DNA of 64,000 nt from Firmicutes bacterium ADurb.Bin182 (GCA_002070205.1 MWCU01000035.1:124001-188000); one strand, 5' to 3'. Counted from the first letter of the stretch, positions 35,440 to 45,930 are shown. A program made the numbers and translations. Notes: a model not told the origin generated them from the letters alone.

Positions 35440-38268
35440 ATGAAGGATTACATAGAAATAAAGGGCGCGAGAGAGCATAACCTCAAAAACATCGATTTAA
35501 AACTGCCGAGAAACAAGTTGATAGTATTAACGGGTCTTTCCGGGTCCGGAAAATCGTCGCTTGCGTTCGATACGATTTACGCCGAGGGTCAAAGAAGATA
35601 CGTCGAGTCCCTCTCCGCTTACGCGAGGCAGTTCCTCGGCCAAATGGAAAAGCCGGATGTTGACTATATCGAAGGCCTGTCACCCGCAATTTCCATAGAT
35701 CAAAAGAGCACAACCAGCAATCCGAGATCCACCGTCGGGACCGTTACGGAGATAAACGATTACCTCAGGCTGCTGTACGCGAGGATCGGCATTCCGCATT
35801 GTCCCGCCTGCGGCAAGCGAATAGAAAGGCAGAGCATAGATCAGGTCGTCGATCAGATAAAGGCTTTGGGCAGCGGAACGCGCATTCAGGTGATCGCTCC
35901 CGCTGTCAGGGCGCGCAAGGGCGAACATGCGAAAGTGCTTGAACAGATACGTAAAGAGGGATATGTCAGGGTCCGCATAGACGGGCAGAATTATGAAATA
36001 AACGAAGTGCCGCCGCTGAATAAAAAATATAAGCACACCATCGATGTTATTGTGGACAGGCTCGTTTTAAAAAACGGCATCGACGGCCGTCTGAGCGATT
36101 CTTTGGAAACCGCGTTTGCGTTCGGGCAGGGTTTGGTCAAGGTTGACGTAATCGGCGGCAACGAAATGATTTTTTCGCAAAATTACGCATGTCCGGATTG
36201 CGGCATAAGCATCGAGGAATTGACCCCCCGGATGTTCTCGTTTAACAGCCCTTTCGGGGCTTGCCCCGCCTGCACGGGACTCGGCGTCATGCTGAAGGTG
36301 GATCCCGCGCTTGTGATACCTAACCCCAAACTGTCGCTCAACAAGGGTGCCGTCAGCGTTTCCGGCTGGCAAAGCTCTGTTACCAACAGCATAGCCGGCA
36401 TGTATTTTAAGGCAATGTCGGAGTACTACGGGTTTTCACTGGATACGCCGGTTGAAAACCTTTCTCCGGACATACTGGACAAGATCCTCTACGGTACGGG
36501 GAAAGACAAGCTCCATATTTCATATGAGAAAGAATTCGGTTCGGGTTCATTTGACGCAAGCTTCGAGGGGATCATCAATAACCTTGAACGAAGGTATAAA
36601 GAAACTCATTCCGACGCAATGAAGCAGGAAATCGAATCCTTTATGTCCAACATTCCCTGTCCCGAATGCAAATCCAAAAGGCTTAAACCTGAAAGCCTGG
36701 CAGTGACTGTCGGAGGAAAATCGATTTTCGAAGTCAGCGAAATGACTATCCTTGAATTGAAGGACTTTCTGTCAAATATCGAATTATCACAGACAGAGAG
36801 CATGATAGCGTCCCAGATATTCAAGGAAATCAACGCAAGGCTCGGTTTTCTGATAGATGTGGGGCTTGACTATCTTACGTTGTCAAGAGCGGCGTCAACG
36901 CTTTCGGGAGGGGAGGCACAGAGGATAAGGCTGGCAACTCAAATAGGCTCAGGACTTGTCGGGGTACTTTATATACTGGACGAGCCCAGTATCGGCCTGC
37001 ACCAAAGGGACAACGCAAAACTTATCAGCACCTTGAAGGGCATGCGCGACAACGGAAACACGCTGATAGTGGTCGAGCATGATGAGGAGACCATCCGTTC
37101 CGCCGATCACATTGTGGATATAGGGCCGGGAGCGGGTGAACACGGCGGATATCTTGTATCTCAGGGAACATTGAACGATATCGTCGCGTGCAAACAATCG
37201 ATTACCGGGCAGTACCTTTCGGGAATGCGCTCAATTGAGATCCCCCGGGCAAGGAGGTCGCTTAACGACAAGTGGCTTCGCATAAGGGGGGCGCGCGCGA
37301 ATAACCTGAAAAACATCGATATAGATGTTCCGCTCGGCGTATTTACCTGCGTCACCGGCGTTTCCGGGTCCGGAAAATCAAGCCTTGTAAATGAAATTGT
37401 TAAAAAGCATCTTTTAAAGGAACTGAACCGAGCGAAGACTAAACCCGGTGATTTTGATTCCATGAGCGGGCTCGAATATCTCGACAAAATCATCGACATC
37501 AATCAATCGCCTATCGGACGCACGCCGAGAAGCAATCCTGCCACTTATACCGGATTATTTGATTTGATAAGGCAAGTATATGCTATGACGCCGGATGCAA
37601 AAATGCGCGGTTATAATAACGGCAGATTCAGCTTTAACGTCAAGGGCGGCCGCTGTGAGGCCTGCAAAGGCGACGGGATCATCAAGATCGAAATGCATTT
37701 TTTGCCCGACATCTATGTTCCCTGCGAGATTTGCAAAGGAAAGAGATATAACAGGGAAACTCTTGAAGTCAAGTATAAAGGCAAAAACGTTTCGGATGTT
37801 TTAGACATGACTGTGGAAGAGGCTTTGGGATTCTTCAGCCACCTGCCGAGACTGGCCAATAAACTTCAGACGCTTTCGGACGTGGGACTCGGTTATATAA
37901 GATTGGGACAACCTTCGACCACGCTTTCCGGAGGGGAAGCTCAGCGAATAAAACTGGCTGCCGAGCTGTCCAGAAAAGACACGGGGAAAACGCTGTATGT
38001 TTTGGACGAACCCACGACAGGACTTCACGTTGCCGATGTGGAGAAGCTGTTGAATATCCTGCAGAGGTTATGCGAGGGCGGAAGCAGCGTGCTCGTTATC
38101 GAGCACAATCTCGACGTAATCAAAACGGCTGATTACATCATAGATTTGGGTCCCGAAGGAGGAGACAGGGGAGGAACCTTATTGGCGTCAGGCACTCCCG
38201 AGGAAGTTGCATGCACTGAACGAAGTTATACGGGAATGTACCTGAGGAAAATCCTTAATAATAAATAA
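35440..38268 (+). CDS. uvrA: Excinuclease ABC subunit A
   Basis: Damage-recognition ABC ATPase of nucleotide excision repair, 942 aa. Two ATP-binding modules: Walker [10 protein letters not shown] and GVSGSGKSS, signatures [12 protein letters not shown] and [12 protein letters not shown], and Walker [12 protein letters not shown] and [10 protein letters not shown]. Zinc modules: CPACG, CPDCG-CPAC, CPECK, and [14 protein letters not shown]. Immediately downstream of uvrB, as an operon. Confidence 0.97.
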   Translation: MKDYIEIKGAREHNLKNIDLKLPRNKLIVLTGLSGSGKSSLAFDTIYAEGQRRYVESLSAYARQFLGQMEKPDVDYIEGLSPAISIDQKSTTSNPRSTVGTVTEINDYLRLLYARIGIPHCPACGKRIERQSIDQVVDQIKALGSGTRIQVIAPAVRARKGEHAKVLEQIRKEGYVRVRIDGQNYEINEVPPLNKKYKHTIDVIVDRLVLKNGIDGRLSDSLETAFAFGQGLVKVDVIGGNEMIFSQNYACPDCGISIEELTPRMFSFNSPFGACPACTGLGVMLKVDPALVIPNPKLSLNKGAVSVSGWQSSVTNSIAGMYFKAMSEYYGFSLDTPVENLSPDILDKILYGTGKDKLHISYEKEFGSGSFDASFEGIINNLERRYKETHSDAMKQEIESFMSNIPCPECKSKRLKPESLAVTVGGKSIFEVSEMTILELKDFLSNIELSQTESMIASQIFKEINARLGFLIDVGLDYLTLSRAASTLSGGEAQRIRLATQIGSGLVGVLYILDEPSIGLHQRDNAKLISTLKGMRDNGNTLIVVEHDEETIRSADHIVDIGPGAGEHGGYLVSQGTLNDIVACKQSITGQYLSGMRSIEIPRARRSLNDKWLRIRGARANNLKNIDIDVPLGVFTCVTGVSGSGKSSLVNEIVKKHLLKELNRAKTKPGDFDSMSGLEYLDKIIDINQSPIGRTPRSNPATYTGLFDLIRQVYAMTPDAKMRGYNNGRFSFNVKGGRCEACKGDGIIKIEMHFLPDIYVPCEICKGKRYNRETLEVKYKGKNVSDVLDMTVEEALGFFSHLPRLANKLQTLSDVGLGYIRLGQPSTTLSGGEAQRIKLAAELSRKDTGKTLYVLDEPTTGLHVADVEKLLNILQRLCEGGSSVLVIEHNLDVIKTADYIIDLGPEGGDRGGTLLASGTPEEVACTERSYTGMYLRKILNNK

Positions 38269-38282
38269 TCGAGGAGCCTGAA

Positions 38283-39020
38283 ATGGAATTTTTGATGGAA
38301 CGGTGGTACATGGCCGCGGGACAAAGATTTTCTGTCCGCAAATACAGCGATTCTCCGTCCGGCGAGGATATAAGGTCCCTCCTTAAAACCGCTAAAATGT
38401 TGGAAGTATCCAACATGCGCGTAGCTATCGGCTTTTGCGAGAGGATTTTTTCTTCTTTGTTTATGGGTCTCGGGAGGATAAAGGGAACCGACTGTTTTGC
38501 CGCTTTCATCGGAAAGGATACGGAGCCTGCGGCAGTCGGATATCTAGGCGAAGCCTTCATATTGGAATGCACCGCTTTGGGACTCGGAACATGTTGGCTC
38601 GGAGCATTTCATAAGGGCAAGGTTGCAAAAGTCGTCAAAACGGAGAAAGGCGAGGAAATAGCCTGTATAACCGCCGTCGGCGTCGCGGCCGAGCCGTATG
38701 CGGCGCGCCCGAGGAAATCTCTCCAGACTTTGACAGGCTTAAACAATAAGCAGCTGACAGAACTCCCCGAATGGCAGTTGAGAGCTCTTGAATGCGCAAG
38801 GCTCGCTCCGTCGGCCGTAAACGCGCAGCCTTATGAATTTATCGTGGAAGACGGTTCGATAGGCATAAGAAGAATATCTCCTAATTTTGGCTATGGTGAG
38901 GTGGATTGCGGCATCGCGATGCTCCATATCGAACTTGGAGCCGCCCATGCCGGAGTATCCGGCAAATGGGATAAAAAGGATGACTATGCAATATTTGTCC
39001 CCATTGCCTATGACCGGTAA
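38283..39020 (+). CDS. Nitroreductase-family protein
   Basis: 245 aa. The overall pattern (N-terminal RFSVRKYSDSP; LGEAFILECTALGLGTCWLGAF; SLQTLTG; ALECARLAPSAVNAQPYEFIVEDG) fits the TM-nitroreductase-like flavoprotein group, which looks like an internal duplication of the FMN-binding motif. GAGGAG precedes the ATG, 14 bp after uvrA. The natural substrate is unknown. Confidence 0.85.
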   Translation: MEFLMERWYMAAGQRFSVRKYSDSPSGEDIRSLLKTAKMLEVSNMRVAIGFCERIFSSLFMGLGRIKGTDCFAAFIGKDTEPAAVGYLGEAFILECTALGLGTCWLGAFHKGKVAKVVKTEKGEEIACITAVGVAAEPYAARPRKSLQTLTGLNNKQLTELPEWQLRALECARLAPSAVNAQPYEFIVEDGSIGIRRISPNFGYGEVDCGIAMLHIELGAAHAGVSGKWDKKDDYAIFVPIAYDR

Positions 39021-39035
39021 TTCATAAGAAAAAGC

Positions 39036-39064
39036 TTGAACGCGCATATTGCGGGATTTATAAT
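39036..39064 (+). promoter_or_regulatory. Promoter of rex
   Basis: TTGAAC (39036-39041), 17-bp spacer and TATAAT (39059-39064), 31 bp before the rex ATG. No TTGTGA/TCACAA-type Rex operator was seen here. Confidence 0.6.
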
Positions 39065-39094
39065 ATACCTATCTAAGATTTAGCAGGGGGCATT

Positions 39095-39724
39095 ATGAAA
39101 CAAGGCAAGATTTCAGAAGCCGTTATTAGACGTCTTCCCCGGTATTATCGGCATCTTATCACGTTGAACGAACAGGGAGTAGAGCGAATATCTTCAGGCG
39201 AATTGGCGAACATCATGAACCTCAACGCTTCACAGATAAGACAGGATTTTAATAATTTCGACAGTTTCGGTCAGCAAGGATATGGCTATCAAGTCAAAAA
39301 TCTCATCAAAGAGCTTGGCAAAATACTTGCTTTAAACAAGACTTATAAAATGATTATAATCGGAGCCGGGAATATCGGCCGCGCTCTGACATTTTATGAC
39401 GGTTTCAGAAACAGCGGTTTTGAGGTATGCGCCCTTTTTGACAACGATCCGAGTCTTGTGGGATGCATGTACCGGGATGTACCGGTTTACCACGTTGACC
39501 TTTTGGAGGAGTATATAGCGAAAAACAATATTACGATAGGTATTTATGCCGCTCACAGCAGTTTCGCGCAAGATTTGAGCGAGAAGATGATAAAGGCCGG
39601 CGTCAAAGCGATATGGAATTTCGCTCCCGTCGATATCAATTCAAGCGTTCCGGTGGAAAACGTGCATCTGGTTGACAGCCTTTACGTACTCTCTTATAAA
39701 CTGAACAATCAAAGCGGCGCCTGA
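39095..39724 (+). CDS. rex: Redox-sensing transcriptional repressor Rex
   Basis: Senses the NADH/NAD+ ratio and represses fermentation and NADH-consuming genes when NADH is low, 209 aa. N-terminal winged helix (about 1-78; RLPRYYRHL, ISSGELANIMNLNASQIRQDF) and Rossmann domain with IIGAGNIGRAL and DNDPSLVG. AGCAGGGGG is just upstream of the ATG. Monocistronic: its own promoter before and a very strong terminator after. Confidence 0.97.
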   Translation: MKQGKISEAVIRRLPRYYRHLITLNEQGVERISSGELANIMNLNASQIRQDFNNFDSFGQQGYGYQVKNLIKELGKILALNKTYKMIIIGAGNIGRALTFYDGFRNSGFEVCALFDNDPSLVGCMYRDVPVYHVDLLEEYIAKNNITIGIYAAHSSFAQDLSEKMIKAGVKAIWNFAPVDINSSVPVENVHLVDSLYVLSYKLNNQSGA

Positions 39725-39773
39725 GCAATCGTTTAGCTGAATATTGTATTCCGTTTTTAAATAACGTCATTTT

Positions 39774-39813
39774 AAAAAAGAAACATATTGACGCGCAATA
39801 TGTTTCTTTTTTT
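39774..39813 (+). terminator. Strong terminator after rex (usable on both strands)
   Basis: A perfect 17-bp inverted repeat (39774-39790 and 39796-39812) with an ACGCG loop. The arms begin in A6 and end in T7, so it can act in either direction. Confidence 0.92.
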
Positions 39814-39939
39814 ATTGCTTCCGTCCCGGTGTGAGTTCCGCTTGCGGCGATTTTAAAAAGGCCGATCGGGTTAGAACCTGTTATTTGTGTTGTTTTATTG
39901 ACAGATCAGCATAAACTGATTGTAAAGGGGGACGCGTTT

Positions 39940-40182
39940 ATGGATTGCATGACGTTTTGTGAACTTCGACGCAAAGAGGTTATCAATATATGTGACGGCG
40001 CAAGATTGGGATGCATATGCGATTTGGAAATCGATGCATGCGACGGTAAAATAATAGCCATTATAGTGCCGGGACCGCCGAAGCTGTGGGGCATATTGCG
40101 CAGCGATGAGGAATTTGTGATACCTTTCTGCAAAATACATAAAATTGGGGATGACGTCATTCTGGTCGACATCGCTCCTTAG
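39940..40182 (+). CDS. YlmC/YmxH family sporulation protein (PRC-barrel)
   Basis: 80 aa. The start MDCMTFCELRRKEVINICDGARLG and the PRC-barrel strand pattern (GCICDLEIDACDGKIIAIIVPG ... FVIPFCKIHKIGDDVILVDI) are typical of the YlmC/YmxH group. AAAGGGGG (39925-39931) lies 8 nt before ATG 39940; a longer in-frame ATG at 39898 lacks such a site. These proteins are abundant in spore-formers and often lie near sigG, nrdR and pgeF as here, but their function is unclear. Confidence 0.88.
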   Translation: MDCMTFCELRRKEVINICDGARLGCICDLEIDACDGKIIAIIVPGPPKLWGILRSDEEFVIPFCKIHKIGDDVILVDIAP

Positions 40183-40199
40183 TATTGGCTTTCCTTCAT

Positions 40200-40232
40200 A
40201 CATATATGGTATAATAACGATACCATATATGT
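40200..40232 (+). promoter_or_regulatory. Perfect 13-bp inverted repeat over the nrdR -10 box
   Basis: ACATATATGGTAT (40200-40212), 7-nt spacer and ATACCATATATGT (40220-40232). The spacer and left arm contain TATAAT (40210-40215), a likely -10; a TTGGCT 19 bp upstream is a poor -35. Each arm contains CATATATG, with centres 23 bp apart. No T-tract follows, so operator is more likely than terminator. The right arm with flanks resembles an NrdR box (about 12 of 16 positions by eye). Confidence 0.6.
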
Positions 40233-40250
40233 TGTAGGGGAGGGCTTGCT

Positions 40251-40706
40251 ATGAAATGCCGGTATTGTCTGAGCTGTGACAGTAAGGTCGTCGATTCAAG
40301 ACCGACGGAAGACGGCGCCGCCATTCGCCGCAGGAGGGAATGCATCAATTGCGGCAAGCGCTTCACCACTTATGAAAAAATCGAAGAAATTTCTATAATG
40401 GTGGTTAAAAAGGACGGACGGAGAGAACCTTTCGACAGCGCGAAGATTCTGGCCGGAGTAAGAAAAGCGTGTGAAAAGAGGCCGATCTCTTCTTCGCAGC
40501 AGGAAAAACTGGTCGAGGATGTCGTGAGGGAGGTGTTCAATTCGCTCGATCAGGAAGTAACCAGCGTTGAGATAGGAGAACTCGTTATGAAGGGGCTTAA
40601 AGTGCTCGATGAGGTCGCTTATGTAAGATTCGCATCGGTATACAGGCAGTTTAAAGATATCAACACATTCATGGAAGAACTGAAGCTGATGCTTAATGAT
40701 AAGTAG
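40251..40706 (+). CDS. nrdR: Transcriptional repressor NrdR
   Basis: Zinc-ribbon/ATP-cone repressor of ribonucleotide reductase genes, 151 aa. Zinc ligands: MKCRYCLSC at the N-terminus and ECINCGKRFTTYE. The VVDSRPTEDGAAIRRRREC signature is diagnostic. The ATP-cone domain (about 48-138; VVKKDGRREPFDSAKILAGVRKACEKRP) binds (d)ATP. It lies between ylmC and pgeF, a common clostridial order. A large dyad overlaps its promoter. Confidence 0.96.
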   Translation: MKCRYCLSCDSKVVDSRPTEDGAAIRRRRECINCGKRFTTYEKIEEISIMVVKKDGRREPFDSAKILAGVRKACEKRPISSSQQEKLVEDVVREVFNSLDQEVTSVEIGELVMKGLKVLDEVAYVRFASVYRQFKDINTFMEELKLMLNDK

Positions 40707-40715
40707 GAGTTGCGT

Positions 40716-41552
40716 TTGAATATCGGGGGCAGGCCAAACTTTAAGGAAGGTTACGAATACAGCGTCCGGAACGGAATAGGATCGTTTACAGCAAGCTCTC
40801 TAAACGAGCTTCCGGGAGTCGAACACGGGTTCTCGGCACGCAGCGGCGGAGTCAGCTCTGCTCCGTATGATTCTCTCAATCTCGGCTGGGGACGCGATGA
40901 GCCCAGGGAAAACATCAAAGAGAATTATAAAAGGTTTTGCAAGGCGTTCGGAATAGAATACGAAAGCATGGTGCTTGTCAATTATGAGCACGGCACAAAC
41001 GTTGTGAGCGTGACGCTTTCCGACAGGGAAAGAGGTTTCGGAAAGCCGCCTTTAGAGCACTGCGACGCTATTATAACCAATCAAAGAAACATCACGCTGA
41101 TCACTTCTCATGCCGACTGCATGCCGGTATATCTATATGACCCGAATCGTAACGCAATAGGACTTGCCCATGCCGGTTGGAAGGGCACTTTGGGCAGGAT
41201 AGGCCAAAAGATGGCTGAAAAGATGGTGAATGAGTTCGGCTGCGACACCAATGATATGTTCGCCGTTATAGGACCCTGTATTTGCGTCGATTGTTTCGAA
41301 GTGGACGATGCTTTGGGAATTCGGTTTGCCGAAGAGTTCCCGTCGGTTGAACTGTGCTACAGAACTGTGCCCGGGAAAATGCAGCTTGATCTTGAGCTCG
41401 CGGCGGCTGCCCAATTAATGGACGCAGGGATTCCTGCGGAACGGATTACTTTGATGCATGCTTGCACATTTGAACTGAAAGACAAGCTGTTTTCTCACAG
41501 AAGGGATAACGGGCGGACCGGAGCGATGGCCGCTTTTATTAAGCTAAACTGA
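40716..41552 (+). CDS. pgeF: Peptidoglycan editing factor PgeF (YlmD/YfiH, laccase-domain family)
   Basis: 278 aa member of the Cu-oxidase_4/YfiH family. Characterised homologues remove mis-incorporated L-Ser from UDP-MurNAc-peptides; earlier work reported polyphenol oxidase and purine-nucleoside activities. Metal-binding motifs: SHADCMPVYL, GLAHAGWKGTLGRI and IGPCICVDCFEV. TTG 40716 is preferred, with GTAGGAG 6 nt upstream; TTG 40710 is possible. Confidence 0.9.
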   Translation: MNIGGRPNFKEGYEYSVRNGIGSFTASSLNELPGVEHGFSARSGGVSSAPYDSLNLGWGRDEPRENIKENYKRFCKAFGIEYESMVLVNYEHGTNVVSVTLSDRERGFGKPPLEHCDAIITNQRNITLITSHADCMPVYLYDPNRNAIGLAHAGWKGTLGRIGQKMAEKMVNEFGCDTNDMFAVIGPCICVDCFEVDDALGIRFAEEFPSVELCYRTVPGKMQLDLELAAAAQLMDAGIPAERITLMHACTFELKDKLFSHRRDNGRTGAMAAFIKLN

Positions 41553-41629
41553 CGGATTTCCATTAAATATCACGAAGGTAATTCTGTTTCGCAGGGAAAG
41601 CTAATTGCATTGAAACGGAGAGTGTGAAT

Positions 41630-42208
41630 ATGCAATTTGCAGTTGCCCTTTTGATTTGTGTGATAATCCTGTCAATGACCGACGTTCTGGAAGGTCCTTT
41701 GAGATTTCTGTCCGTTAATAAATGGGTATTATCCGCCGCTTGCGCCATCCTCATTGCCGCCAACGCGTTTCCCGTCCGGCTGTTCGCTGAATTCATATTA
41801 AATCCGGCGGCTTTGATAGCAGTAATAATGCTGGCTTCTCTGTCAGCTTTCTCGGGATTTTTGATTACGCTTGCGGGTGTGCTTTGCGCAATACTTTCCG
41901 GCATAATAATTTCTTTTATCGACAGATCTTCAATGGATATAATAAAGGGTTTGTGGATTTTTATCGTCGTTATTTTTCCTCTTGTATCTTTTAGCCGGCT
42001 GCCCTATATCGTTATGCTGTGCGGCGCTTTGATCCCGCTTTTCACGGATATTGCGGATGCCGCGCACGAGCTGGCAACATGCGGGTATACAATAGTGCAG
42101 CTTGGAACAAGCCTTTCGTTTGACGCTCTCGTTACAATTGTTATTTTAAGCGCCGGAATTTCGTACACTGCCCATCTTATAGATACCAGGCAGCGCAGAA
42201 TCGAATAG
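41630..42208 (+). CDS. Multi-pass membrane protein, unknown function
   Basis: 192 aa with about six hydrophobic stretches (1-18, 30-50, 55-88, 105-125, 130-148 and 165-185). The start ATG 41630 has CGGAG 9 nt upstream; GTG 41624 is too close. I recognise no family. It lies between pgeF and the DUF512 gene, on the same strand, with no visible promoter of its own. Confidence 0.7.
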   Translation: MQFAVALLICVIILSMTDVLEGPLRFLSVNKWVLSAACAILIAANAFPVRLFAEFILNPAALIAVIMLASLSAFSGFLITLAGVLCAILSGIIISFIDRSSMDIIKGLWIFIVVIFPLVSFSRLPYIVMLCGALIPLFTDIADAAHELATCGYTIVQLGTSLSFDALVTIVILSAGISYTAHLIDTRQRRIE

Positions 42209-42230
42209 CAGGCAATGTCGTCGGTTTGAT

Positions 42231-42259
42231 TTGTGAAAGGCCTTTTCGCATGATATAAT
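42231..42259 (+). promoter_or_regulatory. Promoter of the DUF512-der-plsY operon
   Basis: TTGTGA (42231-42236), 17-bp spacer and TATAAT (42254-42259), 34 bp before the ATG. The spacer begins with the palindrome AAAGGCCTTT (42236-42245). Confidence 0.55.
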
Positions 42260-42293
42260 ACTTATCGGTCACGCAGGCTGAAAGGATCGACGA

Positions 42294-43619
42294 ATGAAGC
42301 ATAAAGTTGTCGGCATCGAAAAGGATTCGATCGCTGAGGAAATCGGAGTGAAGCCGGGTTTTAAGCTCTTAACCGTAAACGGCGAAGAAATTTTCGATGT
42401 CGTTGATTATGAGCAGTTGACGACAAGAGAAAACCTTGTTATGACTTTCCTGACCCGGGAAGGCAAGCCGTTTGAAGCGGAGATAGAAAAAGAATTATAT
42501 GAACCTGTCGGGCTGCTGTTTGAAAGCGGCTTGATGAGCAGCGTTAAAAACTGCAAAAATCATTGCATTTTCTGCTTTATAGATCAAATGCCGAAAACTT
42601 CGAGATCGTCTTTACTGGTAAAGGATGACGATTGGCGCCTTTCGCTTTTTATGGGAAATTACGTGACGCTCACCAACGTAAGCGAAGCCGAGTTTCAAAG
42701 AATTCTCAAGCGAAGAGTCAGCCCTCTTTTCATTTCCGTCCATGCTACGGACCCTGAAATCCGTTATCGGATGATGAGGAATCCGTCCGCAAAGAACATA
42801 ATGACAAGGCTTAAAGAGATCTCGAATGCGGGCCTCAGGTTTCACAGCCAGATCGTTTTATGTCCCGGCATCAACGACGGCGATGTGCTCAAACAAACCC
42901 TTGCCGATTTGCTGTCATTATATCCTGCCTCTCAGTCGGCCGCGGTTGTTCCCGTCGGGCTTACTAGACATCGCGAAGGCCTTGCTGAACTTACCGTGCC
43001 CGATTCTGAGCAGGCTGACGAAACAATAGACATCGTCGAAGAAATCCAACGCCTGTCGCTGAAAAAACACGGGACCGCTTTTGTGTTTGCCTCTGATGAG
43101 TTCTACATCCTTGCAAAAAGAGATCTGCCGTTATATGGCGTTTATGAAGAATTCCCCCAATTGGAAAACGGCGTCGGCCTGCTGCGTAAATTCGAACATG
43201 AATTCATTGAAGAGTTGAAGGACCGCAAGCCCGTATCAAAGCTTCATCGCTTGGACGGAGCGACGGGAGTCGCCGCGTTTCCGTTTTTGCAAAAACTTTT
43301 TGACAGACTGAAACCGTACGGTATAAGCGTCGACCTGCATCCAGTTATAAATGAGTATTTCGGCGAACGAGTTACCGTCGCGGGGCTTATAACCGCTTCC
43401 GATATGGCAAAGCAGCTTAAAAGCAAGCTGACAGGGCATAAACTAATTATCCCGTGGAATATGATGAGGGAAAACGAACCGGTTTTTCTGGATAACATCA
43501 GGCTTGATGAATTGAAAAATATGCTTCAAACGGATATAATCCCTATGTGTCCGTATGACGGAGGAAAATTTATCGAATCACTTTTTGCGATGTCGGACGA
43601 GAGGTACGAGAATGAGTAA
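42294..43619 (+). CDS. DUF512 radical SAM protein with N-terminal PDZ-like domain
   Basis: 441 aa. A PDZ-like domain (about 1-65; [21 protein letters not shown]) is followed by a radical-SAM core with the cluster motif [14 protein letters not shown] and [13 protein letters not shown], then the DUF512 C-terminal domain. This family is encoded next to der in most Clostridia, as here, with an 8-bp overlap. The reaction is not established; the tight linkage to der suggests a link to ribosome assembly or RNA modification, which is inference. Confidence 0.9.
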   Translation: MKHKVVGIEKDSIAEEIGVKPGFKLLTVNGEEIFDVVDYEQLTTRENLVMTFLTREGKPFEAEIEKELYEPVGLLFESGLMSSVKNCKNHCIFCFIDQMPKTSRSSLLVKDDDWRLSLFMGNYVTLTNVSEAEFQRILKRRVSPLFISVHATDPEIRYRMMRNPSAKNIMTRLKEISNAGLRFHSQIVLCPGINDGDVLKQTLADLLSLYPASQSAAVVPVGLTRHREGLAELTVPDSEQADETIDIVEEIQRLSLKKHGTAFVFASDEFYILAKRDLPLYGVYEEFPQLENGVGLLRKFEHEFIEELKDRKPVSKLHRLDGATGVAAFPFLQKLFDRLKPYGISVDLHPVINEYFGERVTVAGLITASDMAKQLKSKLTGHKLIIPWNMMRENEPVFLDNIRLDELKNMLQTDIIPMCPYDGGKFIESLFAMSDERYENE

Positions 43620-44937
43620 GCCGTTGGTCGCTTTGGTCGGAAGGCCCAATGTCGGAAAATCGACTTTTTTTAACCGAATAATCGGCAAACGCATAGCGAT
43701 CGTCGAGGACACCCCCGGCGTTACAAGGGACCGCATATACGGCGACGCGCAATGGCTTACGCATTCGTTTACTCTTATAGATACGGGCGGAATAGAACCT
43801 TCCAACGAAGATATCATCAGCGTTCAAATGCGAAGGCAGGCTGAGCTCGCTATAGAAACCTGCGACGTTATAGTATTCCTTGTTGACGGCAGGGAAGGCA
43901 TAACTTCGGTGGATGCTGATGTTGCGGCTATGCTCCGAAAAAGCAAAAAACCCATTGTGCTCGCTGTCAATAAAGTCGACTATAAGGAACTTGAAAACTC
44001 GGTATATGATTTTTATTCTTTAGGCATAGGCGAACCCATATCCATATCCGCGGAACAGGGATTGGGGCTTGGTGACCTTTTGGATGCAATCACGGCAAAC
44101 TTTAAAGAACAGGCGGAAGATGAGGATGAAGACGTTATAAGCATTGCGGTTGCAGGCAAACCCAATGTTGGAAAATCCAGTTTGGTCAATGCGCTTCTGG
44201 GGCAGGAGAGAACCATTGTGAGCGACATCCCGGGTACGACAAGGGACGCTGTCGACTCTCCGTTCGAATATAACGGGGAAAAGTATAATTTGATAGATAC
44301 CGCGGGCATCAGAAGGAAAAGGTCCATAGAGGATGAAAGCATAGAGAGATACAGCGTAATAAGATCGCTCGGAGCGATACGAAGGGCCGATGTCGTTCTC
44401 ATCGTGATCGACGCCGAACAGGGCATGAGCGAGCAGGATGTCCGTATCGCCGGATATGCTCATGAGGAAGGCAAGGTGTCCGTTCTTGTTGTAAATAAAT
44501 GGGATCTCATCGAGAAAGACACATATACGATGGATAAATTTAAAAAGACGCTGACTTCAAGCCTGGCGTTTATGAGTTATGTTCCCATGCTGTTTATTTC
44601 CGCAAAAACGGGACAGCGCATAAATAAAATCATGGAAACCGTCAATATGGCTTTTGCTCAGTACTGCTTCCGGATATCAACCGGCACCGTCAACGACATT
44701 ATATCGGAGGCCGTGATGGCGGCGGAACCCCCTTCGGATAAGGGAAGAAGGCTGAAGATTTTCTATGCGACTCAGGTATCCGTAAAGCCGCCGACTTTCG
44801 TTTTGTTTGTAAACGATCCCGAAATTATGCATTTTTCATATAAACGCTACCTTGAGAATTATTTAAGAAAAACGCTCGAGCTTAATGCTACACCCGTCAG
44901 GATGATAATAAGAAAGAGAAATAAAGAAGGCGTTTGA
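43612..44937 (+). CDS. der: Ribosome biogenesis GTPase Der (EngA)
   Basis: Double-GTPase required for 50S subunit maturation, 441 aa. Two G domains: GRPNVGKST / DTPGVTRD / DTGG / NKVD, and GKPNVGKSS / DIPGTTRD / DTAGI / NKWD. A C-terminal KH-like domain ([12 protein letters not shown]-type tail) follows. ATG 43612 gives the canonical N-terminus [17 protein letters not shown]; the longer frame from 43555 lies inside the DUF512 gene. Confidence 0.97.
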   Translation: MSKPLVALVGRPNVGKSTFFNRIIGKRIAIVEDTPGVTRDRIYGDAQWLTHSFTLIDTGGIEPSNEDIISVQMRRQAELAIETCDVIVFLVDGREGITSVDADVAAMLRKSKKPIVLAVNKVDYKELENSVYDFYSLGIGEPISISAEQGLGLGDLLDAITANFKEQAEDEDEDVISIAVAGKPNVGKSSLVNALLGQERTIVSDIPGTTRDAVDSPFEYNGEKYNLIDTAGIRRKRSIEDESIERYSVIRSLGAIRRADVVLIVIDAEQGMSEQDVRIAGYAHEEGKVSVLVVNKWDLIEKDTYTMDKFKKTLTSSLAFMSYVPMLFISAKTGQRINKIMETVNMAFAQYCFRISTGTVNDIISEAVMAAEPPSDKGRRLKIFYATQVSVKPPTFVLFVNDPEIMHFSYKRYLENYLRKTLELNATPVRMIIRKRNKEGV

Positions 44938-44954
44938 CCTGAAAGGAATACGGA

Positions 44955-45566
44955 ATGGTTTTAAAATTGGCGCTTTGCGCATTAACAGGATACATATTGG
45001 GCAACTTCCAGACTTCCGTGCTTATCAGCCGGCTCGTATATAAGGACGACGTAAGGCATAAAGGAAGCGGCAATGCCGGCACTACGAATATGCTGAGAGT
45101 TTTCGGCATCAAACCGGGCGCTTTTACGTTTATCGGAGACCTTTTGAAAGGTATTGCCGCGGTATTGGCGGGCCAAATGATCGGCGCGGAATGGGGAGGA
45201 TATATATGCGGTCTGTTTGCCGTATTGGGGCATGATTATCCCGCTTTCTTCGGGTTTCGCGGAGGGAAAGGCGTTGCGACGACGCTGGGCATTGCATTCG
45301 TCGTATCTCCCTTGTTTGCTTCGATAACATCCGTTATCGGGTTCATACTAATATTTTTTACTCAAATGGTTTCATTGGGCTCTTTAATAGGCATGACCGT
45401 TTTCTTTATACTTGCCGTTATATTTACATACAGCAATATTTACTTTGTCGTGTTTGCCTCGGTGCTTTGGCTTTTGATAATGCTCAGGCACAAAGATAAT
45501 ATCATTCGGATAGTACGCGGCGAGGAAAGCAAGCTGTTCAAAAGGAAATCCAAAATGGACATATAA
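44955..45566 (+). CDS. plsY: Glycerol-3-phosphate acyltransferase PlsY
   Basis: Membrane enzyme transferring acyl groups from acyl-phosphate to glycerol-3-phosphate, the first step of phospholipid synthesis, 203 aa. Family motifs: GSGNAGTTNMLRVFG, GLFAVLGHDYPAFFGFRGGKGVAT. About five transmembrane helices. It follows der as is typical. A repeated hairpin (45582-45607) ends the operon. Confidence 0.95.
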   Translation: MVLKLALCALTGYILGNFQTSVLISRLVYKDDVRHKGSGNAGTTNMLRVFGIKPGAFTFIGDLLKGIAAVLAGQMIGAEWGGYICGLFAVLGHDYPAFFGFRGGKGVATTLGIAFVVSPLFASITSVIGFILIFFTQMVSLGSLIGMTVFFILAVIFTYSNIYFVVFASVLWLLIMLRHKDNIIRIVRGEESKLFKRKSKMDI

Positions 45567-45581
45567 CGAAAGCATTTGGGA

Positions 45582-45607
45582 AAAGGCATTGCATCGCAAT
45601 GTCTTTT
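45582..45607 (+). repeat. First copy of an exact 26-bp direct repeat; hairpin/terminator after plsY
   Basis: The 26 bases are identical to 45901-45926. The unit is itself a near-perfect inverted repeat: AAAGGCATTGC and GCAATGTCTTT (one G-T pair) around ATC, ending in TTTT, so it can act as a terminator. Confidence 0.85.
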
Positions 45608-45900
45608 GAGACTGTTAAAAAGCTATTCAGGGATTATTAAGGGGCTGGCGGAAATCTTTGATTTCCGCGGGACCCCTTAATTTTCAGATGGCCGTGACGA
45701 ATGTAATCCGTAGAGCAGCATGGTCGACTGATACGTTCCGTCATCAGCGGCATGTACGGTGAAACGGATGAAATCCGTATGGATTTTGTACTTTGCACGC
45801 TTTGTCGCCCGAAAATCTTTGATTTTAGGCAGTCAAAAATCTTGTTTTTGACGACGTGTAGAACTCGAAGAAGTCTATACAGACTTCTTCGACACGCTGT
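45608..45900 (+). ncRNA. Structured non-coding segment between the direct repeats, candidate RNA or small element
   Basis: No credible reading frame. Hairpins, in order: TTAAGGGG/CCCCTTAA enclosing GCGGAAATC/GATTTCCGC (45637-45680); CTGAT/ATCAG near 45727-45746; ACGGAT/ATCCGT near 45764-45778; GAAAATC with GATTTTA inside GCC/GGC near 45807-45830; GTCAAAAA/TTTTTGAC near 45832-45851; CGAAGAAGTCT/AGACTTCTTCG around ATAC near 45866-45891. The word AATCTTTGATTT occurs twice. Whether it is transcribed is unknown; type is my best guess. Confidence 0.4.
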
Positions 45901-45926
45901 AAAGGCATTGCATCGCAATGTCTTTT
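45901..45926 (+). repeat. Second copy of the 26-bp direct repeat; hairpin
   Basis: Identical to 45582-45607 over 26 bases and followed by TTTT-AT. Forms the same 11-bp hairpin. Confidence 0.85.
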
Positions 45927-45930
45927 TTAT

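Noticed and set aside
39898-39926. TTGACA-N17-TGTAAA as promoter of the ylmC-like gene
   Set aside because: The transcript would start at or after the AAAGGGGG ribosome site, leaving no usable leader.
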